A stretch of DNA of 64,000 bases, from contig NZ_JBBMFD010000012.1 in assembly GCF_040096205.1 (NCBI RefSeq), positions 1 to 64,000 on the forward strand, written 5' to 3'. Within the stretch, counting starts at the first letter, position 1; the number at the start of each line of letters is the position of its first letter. The position numbers and the translations under genes are program-made. Source of the stretch: Solibaculum_A intestinale. Its GTDB lineage: Bacteria > Bacillota > Clostridia > Oscillospirales > Acutalibacteraceae. Below are positions 41,577 to 49,098 of this stretch, one piece after another. The notes under the pieces are model-generated. The model was not told the origin of the DNA. It worked only from the letters and a program-made list of their open reading frames with translations, and made no database searches.

Positions 41577-42836
41577 ATGAAAGGGTGGATCAAGGAAAAA
41601 CTGCATGCCAATTTGTTGGATTACAAGGTGTTCTTAAAGTGGATTTTGTTTGCCTGTCTGATTGGCCTGCTGGTGGGCGGGATCGGGACCTTGTTTCACT
41701 ATAGCATCGGCTGGGCAACCGTGCTGCGCAAGGAGCAGCCGTGGCTTCTCTGGCTGCTGCCGGTAGCGGGAATCGCCATTGTCCTGCTCTATAAGGTTTG
41801 CGGGATCGACGAGGACAAGGGCACCAACCTGGTGCTGCTGGCGGTGCGCGCCAACGAGAAAATCTCCGCGCGCATGGCGCCGCTGGTTTTCATCGCCACG
41901 GTGCTGACCCATTTGTGCGGTGGTTCCTCCGGACGGGAAGGCGCGGCGCTGCAAATCGGCGGCAGCATCTCGTCGAAAATCGGCCGCCTGCTCCGGTTTG
42001 ACGAAAAGGACGAGCGGATTATGACCATGTGCGGCATGAGCGCGGCCTTCGCGGCCCTGTTCGGCACGCCGCTGACCGCCGCTATTTTTGCCATGGAGGT
42101 GGTCAGCGTTGGGGTGATGTACTATTCTGCCATCGTCCCTTGTATCCTGTCGGCCGTGATCGGCTTTGCGGTGGCGGATTTTTTTGGGGTGGAGCCCGAG
42201 CGGTACCAGCTGGTGGGCATTCCCCGGCTCGACGTGCTGCCGGTTTTACAGATCATACTGCTGGGGGTACTGTGCGCGGTTTTGAGCATGCTTTTCTGCA
42301 AAGTCACCAAAGGGACGGGCAGCCTTTACCGGCGGTTCCTGCCCAATCCGCTTTTGCGCATCGCCGTGGGCGGCGCTTTGGTGGTGGGGCTTACTTACCT
42401 GGTGGGAAGCTTTGACTACAACGGAGCTGGGATGGACGTCATCGATGAAGCCCTCTTTGGCCGGGCAAACCCGGAGGCCTTCGCGCTGAAAATCCTATTC
42501 ACCGCCATCACGCTGGGCGCCGGGTTCAAGGGCGGCGAGATCGTCCCCACCTTCTTTGTGGGTGCTACCTTCGGCAACACCATGGGCCGCCTCATCGGCC
42601 TCAATCCTTCCTTTGGGGCGGGAATCGGGCTGATCTCCCTGTTTTGCGGCGTGACCAACTGCCCGCTTACCTCGCTGATTATGAGCATCGAGCTTTTCGG
42701 GAAGGACGGGATGCTCTTTTTCGCCATTGTCTGCGCGGTCAGCTATATGCTTTCAGGCTATCACGGTCTATACAGTGAGCAGAAGATCGTGTATTCGAAG
42801 ATCAAGCCTGAGTTTATCGACAAAAAGTCCGAATAA
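41577..42836 (+). CDS. CLC family anion transporter, possibly fluoride type
   Basis: A 419-residue polytopic CLC protein. The gating glutamate is in GGSSGREGAALQIGG (about Glu121). Classical chloride exchangers have GSGIP in the first selectivity loop; here the equivalent region is DKGTNLVLLAV and is followed by RMAPLVFIATVLTHLCGG, a pattern I associate with the fluoride/proton antiporter clade CLC-F. The third loop is GGEIVPTFFVG. The start is ATG 41577 after AAGAGGGGTTTGAGGG. It interrupts the pectin genes and reads the opposite way from them. Confidence 0.85.
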   Translation: MKGWIKEKLHANLLDYKVFLKWILFACLIGLLVGGIGTLFHYSIGWATVLRKEQPWLLWLLPVAGIAIVLLYKVCGIDEDKGTNLVLLAVRANEKISARMAPLVFIATVLTHLCGGSSGREGAALQIGGSISSKIGRLLRFDEKDERIMTMCGMSAAFAALFGTPLTAAIFAMEVVSVGVMYYSAIVPCILSAVIGFAVADFFGVEPERYQLVGIPRLDVLPVLQIILLGVLCAVLSMLFCKVTKGTGSLYRRFLPNPLLRIAVGGALVVGLTYLVGSFDYNGAGMDVIDEALFGRANPEAFALKILFTAITLGAGFKGGEIVPTFFVGATFGNTMGRLIGLNPSFGAGIGLISLFCGVTNCPLTSLIMSIELFGKDGMLFFAIVCAVSYMLSGYHGLYSEQKIVYSKIKPEFIDKKSE

Positions 42837-42975
42837 CCGCTTTGAACTGGGAGAAAGGTAGAGTGGCGGCGAATTGTCCTACTTTTTCTATAGCATGAGT
42901 GAAAATTTGTACAAATTGGGGCTTGGTTTCTTTCCAAAAGACAGGCGATTGTACGAAACCCCGCAGGATCCTGGA

Positions 42976-42985
42976 CAAGCGCTTG
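42976..42985 (+). promoter_or_regulatory. Palindromic operator CAAGCGCTTG
   Basis: A perfect 10-bp palindrome with central CG, the form used by LacI/CcpA-type repressors. It overlaps the -35 box of the SDR promoter by three bases. Confidence 0.5.
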
Positions 42986-43011
42986 AATGTGGCGGCAATA
43001 TGCCATATAAT
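42983..43011 (+). promoter_or_regulatory. Sigma-A promoter of SDR gene
   Basis: TTGAAT-N17-TATAAT. The leader to the start codon is about 147 nt; I see no named riboswitch in it. Confidence 0.75.
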
Positions 43012-43164
43012 AGATAAGTAAGGGAGTAAGCACAGCGGTGAAGGTTTCTTTGCCCCGTGCGTCCTGTGTGCAAACGGCCGGTTTTTCCGCCTATGTGGGA
43101 GAAATCTGCGGCCCTCGCTGTTTTGCTGTCTATCCAAAACATCATTATTAGGAGGTTTTTCATC

Positions 43165-43965
<801 letters not shown>

Positions 43966-43978
43966 GTTTGTTTTCCAG

Positions 43979-44020
43979 AAAAAGCTCCCCTTACGGTACG
44001 CCGCAAGGGGAGCTTTTTTA
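43979..44020 (+). terminator. Intrinsic terminator after SDR gene
   Basis: Stem AAAAAGCTCCCCTT/AAGGGGAGCTTTTT with a 12-nt loop and T-run. Confidence 0.9.
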
Positions 44021-44058
44021 TAGATGATAATGGTATCTGCTGAATAAATAGCAAAGCG

Positions 44059-44946
44059 TTATTGGATTTTTTTATGCTCCTTAATCTTCTTTATCAGTGC
44101 TAAACCGTCCGCTCCTTCAAATTTTAAAGCAAAACACAGATTGCTGTTGAGCAAGTATTCCAAATCCATATATGTATAGTTGCATCCTGGGCGTACTCCT
44201 ATATTGCTTCCCCATGCGCATTCTCTCAAAGAGCCTTCCCATTCGTCCGTAAGAGAGTATAGTTTGGATTTGAATTGCGAATTATACAACAGCACTTGTA
44301 CAAAAACCTCATCTCCGCTGATCGAATAACGAAGCATTCTGTAGATAACAGCTTCGTGATCAATCAGGTATCGTGCAGCATCGTCCGTAATAGACCAATA
44401 GGCGAATCCCTTTTTGTATTCCAGATGATATTTCTTAAAGAGGTCCACGGAAAGCAGCTTCTGTATAAACTTAAGGCTTTCTCTAAGACCGCTTTTTATG
44501 TGCCCAGATAGACCTGTTAACTTCCCGCTTTCATGGAACAAATGATAATACTTGACTCGTTCGATTGTCGTGGTATGATTGTCAAATCCAACAAATTCGG
44601 TTCCCTTGTGCGCATCAAAAAAAGCATGCATATCATCCTGATTTTTTAGTGGAAAAGTGGACCCGGTAAGAAAATGGTAGTATTGATATGGCCCGTTTTG
44701 TACGGCGGCCTTCAGCAGTTTCAACGTGCAATCCACTTGAGAATATCCCGCCCACTGGACGTTGTTTCTTGGTATGAAATAAAGGTTGCTTTTTTGGGGA
44801 AGGTATATATTGGAGTCGATGGAAGATTTCGCGTCTATATGCAGATAGATATCATTTCTTACGTCATCAATTGCTTCCAATAAAAGGACCAATAGATCAG
44901 GACGGTGATGAGCCATGATCAGATAAGCATGACGATTATCAGCCAT
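44059..44946 (-). CDS. GT14-like (core-2/I-branching) glycosyltransferase
   Basis: A 295-residue protein beginning AYLIMAHHRPDLLVLLLEAI and continuing DIYLHIDAKSS, VQWAGYSQVDCTLKLLKAA, YYHFLTGSTFPLKN and SGDEVFVQVLL. These are the blocks of the beta-1,6-GlcNAc/xylosyltransferase family GT14, which in bacteria decorates capsule or surface polysaccharides. The start is ATG 44946 after AGGAGGAATTAC. GC is about 38 percent (23 of 60 at 44101-44160) against nearly 60 percent in the flanking genes, so horizontal gain is likely. It is alone, with no capsule genes near. Confidence 0.82.
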   Translation of the reverse strand: MADNRHAYLIMAHHRPDLLVLLLEAIDDVRNDIYLHIDAKSSIDSNIYLPQKSNLYFIPRNNVQWAGYSQVDCTLKLLKAAVQNGPYQYYHFLTGSTFPLKNQDDMHAFFDAHKGTEFVGFDNHTTTIERVKYYHLFHESGKLTGLSGHIKSGLRESLKFIQKLLSVDLFKKYHLEYKKGFAYWSITDDAARYLIDHEAVIYRMLRYSISGDEVFVQVLLYNSQFKSKLYSLTDEWEGSLRECAWGSNIGVRPGCNYTYMDLEYLLNSNLCFALKFEGADGLALIKKIKEHKKIQ

Positions 44947-45101
44947 TTTTGTAATTCCTCCTGGGTATCTGAGTCGGTTTCTGCTTATAGGATACCAGAT
45001 GCACATAAATAAGTCTATCCCCTGATAACGAAGACAAGAGTTAGGTGTATTTTTTATAGTGTGGGTGATTTTCATAAATATGTTCAAAGTAAATTTTATA
45101 A

Positions 45102-45144
45102 AACAAGGTAAAGGGGAAGATCAAATCTTCCCCTTTACCTTGTT
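45102..45144 (-). terminator. Terminator built from the end of sigG
   Basis: A perfect 20-bp stem with a 3-nt loop. Its upstream arm encodes the last seven residues of sigma-G and the loop holds part of the stop codon. T-rich sequence follows on the minus strand. Confidence 0.85.
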
Positions 45145-45891
45145 GAGCGCGCCCTTTTCTAGACGGGATACCTGCGCCTGGCTGATGCCGATTTCATTGG
45201 CCACCTCCATCTGGGTTTTGCCTTGGAAAAAACGCAGAGAGAGGATTTTCTTTTCCCTGGGAGAAAGGTTGTTGATGGCTTCCTTGAGGGCGATCTCATC
45301 GAGCCAGTTGCTGTCGTCGTTCTTGTCGCCGATCTGATCCATTACGTAGATGGTGTCCCCGCCGTCGGAATAAACCGGCTCGAAGAGGGAAACCGGCTCG
45401 ACAATGGATTCCAGCGCCATCACCACTTCCTCCCGTTTGACCCCCAGTTCCCTAGCGATTTCCTCCACTGTGGGTTCCCTAAGGTTGCTGCCCGTCAGCC
45501 GTTCCTTGGCCTGCATGGCCTTGTAGGCCATATCCCGCAGGGAGCGGCTGACCCGTACGGAATTATTGTCCCGCAGATAGCGGCGGATTTCCCCGATGAT
45601 CATGGGTACCGCGTAGGTGGAGAAACGGACGTTCTGAGAGATATCGAAATTGTCGATGGACTTAATCAGTCCAATGCATCCCACCTGAAACAGGTCGTCT
45701 AAGTTCTCGCCCCGCTGAGTAAAACGTTGGATGACGCTGAGCACCAGCCGCAGGTTCCCGTTAACCAGGTCCTCCCGCGCCTGCTTGTCGCCTTCCTTGC
45801 ACCGCTTTAGCAGCGCCATCTTTTCCGACTCCGTCAAAACTTTCAGCTTCGCCGTGTTGACCCCGCAGATATCCACTTTGTTAAACTGCAT
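45121..45891 (-). CDS. sigG: RNA polymerase sporulation sigma factor sigma-G
   Basis: A 256-residue late-forespore sigma factor. The N-terminus FNKVDICGVNTAKLKVLTE is the sigma-G signature (ICGVNT-x-L-x-VL). Region 2 reads NGNLRLVLSVIQRF...DLFQVGCIGLIKSIDNFD and RFSTYAVPMIIGEIRRYLRDN; region 4 ends KTQMEVANEIGISQAQVSRLEKGALNKVK. The start is ATG 45891 after GGGGGCGGCTTG. A sigma-F/G-type promoter lies just upstream. Confidence 0.96.
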   Translation of the reverse strand: MQFNKVDICGVNTAKLKVLTESEKMALLKRCKEGDKQAREDLVNGNLRLVLSVIQRFTQRGENLDDLFQVGCIGLIKSIDNFDISQNVRFSTYAVPMIIGEIRRYLRDNNSVRVSRSLRDMAYKAMQAKERLTGSNLREPTVEEIARELGVKREEVVMALESIVEPVSLFEPVYSDGGDTIYVMDQIGDKNDDSNWLDEIALKEAINNLSPREKKILSLRFFQGKTQMEVANEIGISQAQVSRLEKGALNKVKGKI

Positions 45892-45928
45892 CAAGCCGCC
45901 CCCTACCGATGATTTCCATTGTCAGTAA

Positions 45929-45958
45929 GAGTATGACCGGAAGGGAAGGGCGGCATAC
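45929..45958 (-). promoter_or_regulatory. Sigma-F/sigma-G promoter of sigG
   Basis: On the minus strand GTATG and CATACTC are separated by 18 bp, matching the sigma-G/F form GHATR-N18-CATxHTA. In Bacillus sigG is transcribed by sigma-F and then by sigma-G itself. Confidence 0.65.
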
Positions 45959-45996
45959 AGAAATTCCAGGTTCTTCAATTTAAGAAATTTTACCAG

Positions 45997-46728
45997 TTAT
46001 CCGGCCCGCTCCAGTTCCTTTTTGAGCCGTTCGATGATCCGTTTCTCCAGGCGGGATATGTAGGATTGGGAGATGCCCAGCCGATCGGCTACCTCCTTCT
46101 GGGTGTGCTCCTTTTCCCCGCACAGCCCAAAGCGCAGCTTCATGATCTGCGCCTCCCGGTCGGACAGGTGCTCCACTGCACTGAGCAGCAGGTCCCGTTC
46201 CACCTGCTGTTCGATGCCCCGGTTGACCACGTCCGGGTCGGACCCCAGCACGTCGGAGAAGAGCAGCTCGTTGCCGTCCCAGTCCACGTTGAGAGGCTCG
46301 TCGATGGACATTTCGTTTTTCAGCTGCACGCTTTTGCGCAGATACATCAAAATCTCGTTTTCGATGCACCGGGACGCGTAGGTGGCCAGCTTGATGTTGC
46401 GCGACGGGCAGAAGGTGTTGACCGCCTTAATCAGCCCGATGGTGCCGATGGAAATCAGATCCTCCACGCAGTTGTTGGGAGATTCGAATTTCTTCGCAAT
46501 GTACACCACCAGCCGCAGGTTATGGGTAATCAGCGGTTCCCTTGCCTTGGCGTCGTCCTGGGTTTGAAGTTTGCGGAAAATCACCTGTTCCTCCTCCTGT
46601 GTCAGGGGAGCGGGCAGCGTTTCCGGCCCGTTGATGTAGTGAACCTCCTCCATGAGCCCCAGCCTTACTTTGAGCAGGTTGACCCATTTCTGTACCGCCA
46701 TCCAAATCGGTTTTGCCACCCGTTTCAT
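45997..46728 (-). CDS. sigE: RNA polymerase sporulation sigma factor sigma-E (pro-form)
   Basis: A 243-residue mother-cell sigma factor made as an inactive precursor. The first 25-30 residues (MKRVAKPIWMAVQKWVNLLKVRLG) form the amphipathic pro-peptide cut by SpoIIGA. Region 2 reads HNLRLVVYIAKKFESPNNCVEDLISIGTIGLIKAVNTF and NIKLATYASRCIENEILMYLR; region 4 has HTQKEVADRLGISQSYISRLEKRI. I chose ATG 46728, 8 bp after GGAGG; the ATG at 46734 is too close to it. It lies directly after spoIIGA. Confidence 0.96.
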   Translation of the reverse strand: MKRVAKPIWMAVQKWVNLLKVRLGLMEEVHYINGPETLPAPLTQEEEQVIFRKLQTQDDAKAREPLITHNLRLVVYIAKKFESPNNCVEDLISIGTIGLIKAVNTFCPSRNIKLATYASRCIENEILMYLRKSVQLKNEMSIDEPLNVDWDGNELLFSDVLGSDPDVVNRGIEQQVERDLLLSAVEHLSDREAQIMKLRFGLCGEKEHTQKEVADRLGISQSYISRLEKRIIERLKKELERAG

Positions 46729-46746
46729 TGCCATAACCTCCTGCAC

Positions 46747-47625
46747 TTATTTCATAGGAAGAAGCTGTGGATTCATCAGCCCCCGGTATTCTCCCGAGGA
46801 GAGATTGGTGTCGGACACGGCCACAAATGCCCCCTGCACCGTCACCGGCTCCTCTTTGGTATGTATGACGATCTCATCCGCCTTGAAGGAGGGAAGAAGA
46901 CCGTTTGCGCCCACGCTTTTGTAGGGGATCACCCGGTAGCGCCGCTGCCAGGCCTCCGGCAGGCGGACACAGGCGGCGCTCGCGTTCTGAAAGGCGGGAC
47001 GGACCGGGTCGGGTAGCAGCTCCCGCACGCTTTGATATTCCGCCAGAACAACCGGCGAACCGGTGAAGGATTCGGTCAAGGAATTGCCGGTGTCCGCCAG
47101 GGTGCGGAGCGTTACGCTGCGCCCCTCCACCGTCACCGTCAGGTCATAGATAGATTTGGGCGGCGCCCCTTTCTGGAAGAACCGGTGAAACAGGGACAAA
47201 AGCAGATAGGCCGCCGCTGCGGTGACCACCAGCAAAAGCGGGGAAATGTCGAAATAAAACGCGCCGTTTCCCATGGCAAGACCGGGAGGCGCCACAAAGA
47301 GCCAGAGGGCGAAGGCAATGCCGGCAAAGGCGAAATTCACGGTAAAAAAGCAGGCATAGAGCTTTAGAAACCGTTTGAAAGAGGCGGCGTGAAAGGAAGC
47401 GAGGACAATGAGAGCGGAAAAGACCGCTTTGGTGGCGATGGAAAAGAGAATGCCCAGCTCCGGCAGCAAAATCACAAAGGAAAACAGGGCCCCCAGCGCC
47501 GCGCCCGCCAGCAGGCGCAGACGTTTGTACGGCTGATGGGCGAGCCTTGCGGTAACCAGAAGCAAAAAGAAATTCATAAAAAGGTTGACGGCGAATAAAA
47601 TGTCCACATAGATGGTCTGGGTCAT
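46747..47625 (-). CDS. spoIIGA: Sigma-E processing peptidase SpoIIGA
   Basis: A 292-residue membrane aspartic protease that cleaves pro-sigma-E after SpoIIR signalling from the forespore. Five N-terminal membrane helices (about 5-150) are followed by a protease domain with LRTLADTGNSLTE, giving the catalytic Asp at about 178, and the C-terminal VIPYKSVGANGLLPSFKAD. The start is ATG 47625 after GGAGGCGGGCGGAT. It heads spoIIGA-sigE, with sigG next. Confidence 0.95.
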   Translation of the reverse strand: MTQTIYVDILFAVNLFMNFFLLLVTARLAHQPYKRLRLLAGAALGALFSFVILLPELGILFSIATKAVFSALIVLASFHAASFKRFLKLYACFFTVNFAFAGIAFALWLFVAPPGLAMGNGAFYFDISPLLLVVTAAAAYLLLSLFHRFFQKGAPPKSIYDLTVTVEGRSVTLRTLADTGNSLTESFTGSPVVLAEYQSVRELLPDPVRPAFQNASAACVRLPEAWQRRYRVIPYKSVGANGLLPSFKADEIVIHTKEEPVTVQGAFVAVSDTNLSSGEYRGLMNPQLLPMK

Positions 47626-47681
47626 ATCCGCCCGCCTCCTTTTCCTCTTCGATGCTTGGCCCACAATGAGGGCGTACCTTT

Positions 47682-47715
47682 AGTATATATGGCAGGGGCG
47701 GCGAAATTATGTCAC
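47682..47715 (-). promoter_or_regulatory. spoIIG promoter, Spo0A-dependent sigma-A type
   Basis: On the minus strand GTGACA and TATACT are separated by 22 bp, the same unusual spacing as the Bacillus spoIIG promoter. The -35 box sits in GGAAGTGACA, matching GGATGTGACA at spoIIE in 9 of 10 positions. Confidence 0.7.
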
Positions 47716-47766
47716 TTCCGATTGTCATATTTTCAGTTTTCAAGGGAGACGGAAAAGGGAATAGAA

Positions 47767-47839
47767 AACGGCCGCTGCCGGCGGAGGCGCCGGCAACCGA
47801 TGTGGTTGCCGTGCTTCTCCGCACATGCAGCGGCCGTTT
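47767..47839 (-). terminator. Large branched terminator after DUF378 gene
   Basis: The outer stem AACGGCCGCTGC/GCAGCGGCCGTT (12 bp) encloses GCGGAG/CTCCGC and GGCAACC/GGTTGCC, with an asymmetric internal loop between the two. TTTTCTA follows on the minus strand. Confidence 0.65.
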
Positions 47840-47854
47840 GACCGGTTTGTGAAC

Positions 47855-48064
47855 CTATTCGTGGGATTCGATGACTTCCCGGTCGCGGAACAGCAGAGAA
47901 ATGCACCACAGTCCGCCCAGGAGAACCAGCGTATAGATGACACGGCTTACCGCCGCGCCCTGTCCGCCGAACAGCCATGCCACCGCGTCAAACTGGAACA
48001 GGCCGATGCTTCCCCAGTTCAGGGCGCCGATGATGACCAAGATAAGCGAAATCTTATCAAGCAC
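47855..48064 (-). CDS. DUF378 small membrane protein (YuzA-like)
   Basis: A 69-residue protein with two membrane helices: LDKISLILVIIGALNWGSIGLF and a second around SRVIYTLVLLGGLWCISLLF. The N-terminal DK.....VIIGALNWG.IGL is the DUF378 signature. I chose GTG 48064, 9 bp after AAGGAG; the TTG at 48073 would be too near. An 11-bp direct repeat GTCAACTCCTT (plus strand) surrounds the ribosome site. Function is unknown. Confidence 0.85.
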   Translation of the reverse strand: MLDKISLILVIIGALNWGSIGLFQFDAVAWLFGGQGAAVSRVIYTLVLLGGLWCISLLFRDREVIESHE

Positions 48065-48139
48065 TCTTGTCAACTCCTTGTCAACTCCTTATCAAACGTC
48101 ATTTTCACTCTCAGTATGCCATCAAATGTGTTACTTTAT

Positions 48140-48300
48140 ACCGAGAGCCGGATTCGTTTGCAAAAATTTGGGATGGCCCTTACAAGAAGAAGCCATGGCC
48201 CTTCCCGCAGGTATCCAATGCCGTAAGACCCGGCTGCAATTGCCGCATTTAGGCAAATACGGTTTTACTTGCTTGCCGCCCGGCAGGCTGAATAAGGGAA
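48140..48300 (+). ncRNA. Candidate structured noncoding RNA
   Basis: This part of the gene-free stretch 48074-48403 folds well by eye. GCCGG (48147) pairs CCGGC (48280) as a closing stem; GTAAGACC (48223) pairs GGTTTTAC (48261) with one G-U; CGGC (48231) pairs GCCG (48242); CCGCATTT/AAATACGG is an alternative hairpin. ATGGCCCTT is repeated directly at 48173 and 48195. No open frame with a ribosome site fits. The plus strand is favoured by the G-U pair. I wondered about the raiA-motif or 6S families but cannot confirm either. Confidence 0.32.
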
Positions 48301-48403
48301 AGATGCCGGCGGCGCGGATCGTTTTCAGCAAAATGGATGAGGCTCTTGCCAGGAGAGCCAAACGGGGGAGAACCTTGTTTTTCTTACAATCGCAAGAAAA
48401 ACG

Positions 48404-48437
48404 GAAAAATCCCTGCGGAATGTTCTCCGCAGGGATT
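48404..48437 (-). terminator. Terminator of the V-ATPase operon
   Basis: Stem AATCCCTGCGGA/TCCGCAGGGATT followed by TTTTT on the minus strand, just after the subunit D stop. Confidence 0.88.
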
Positions 48438-48459
48438 AGCTTTGCCCAAATTCGGCGGT

Positions 48460-49080
48460 TTATGCAGACGCTTGCTCTTTTTGCCGTTTGATGACTTTTA
48501 AACGGGAAAATTCTTCCCGGTCCTTTTCTTCCAGCGCTTCCGTGATGAATTTTACCGTTTCATCAAAACGGGGAATGATGATATTTTTGAGCGCATTGGC
48601 CCGTTTTTGCGTTTTGCGGATGGCGTTTGCCAGCCGGTACACACTGTTTTCCACCTCCGCCAGCTCCACCGTCAGCATTTTTACCGCGTAAAATTTGATA
48701 TACGCTTCGTCGAGCAGGGAGTTGGAGGATTCGAAGCCATAGCTCAACGTGGCGGGCTGCGCGTCGATGGACACCAGCGGAATTTCCACGCCCATGACGC
48801 TGCGGTAAGTGATGTGCACCCCTTCTTCCACCGGCGTGGCGCCGGCGATTTCGTCGCAGATGCCCAGGGAGATGTTGGCCCGCTGCAGGGCAATGTAAGC
48901 GCTCGAAAAGGTCTCGTCAATCTTATTTTGAATTTCGGTGGCCTTGTCGATGAGGGACATCATTTCCCGAATCAGGATGTTTCGCTTGCGGTCGAGCAGG
49001 TCAAACCCCAGCCGGGCCAGGTTTAACGACCGCTTGGTGTCGAGCAGGTTGCCCTTGGTGGGAGAAATCTGCTGGTTCAC
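48460..49080 (-). CDS. atpD: V-type ATP synthase subunit D
   Basis: A 206-residue central-stalk subunit, mostly two long helices. The N-terminus ISPTKGNLLDTKRSLNLARLGFDLLDRKRNILIREM and the late NSVYRLANAIRKTQKRANALKNIIIP are family signatures. It rotates within A3B3 and couples to the membrane ring through F and C. The start is GTG 49080 with GTGAGG upstream. It is the last gene of the operon. Confidence 0.96.
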   Translation of the reverse strand: MNQQISPTKGNLLDTKRSLNLARLGFDLLDRKRNILIREMMSLIDKATEIQNKIDETFSSAYIALQRANISLGICDEIAGATPVEEGVHITYRSVMGVEIPLVSIDAQPATLSYGFESSNSLLDEAYIKFYAVKMLTVELAEVENSVYRLANAIRKTQKRANALKNIIIPRFDETVKFITEALEEKDREEFSRLKVIKRQKEQASA

Positions 49081-49098
49081 AATGCCTCACATCCCTTC

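Noticed and set aside
41211..41606. Minus-strand 131-codon frame upstream of the CLC gene
   Set aside because: It lies opposite a good promoter and leader, has no ribosome site, and shows no family pattern.
42837..43164. Riboswitch in the SDR leader
   Set aside because: The 147-nt leader has some GC-rich pairing but matches no aptamer core I know, so only the promoter and operator are reported.
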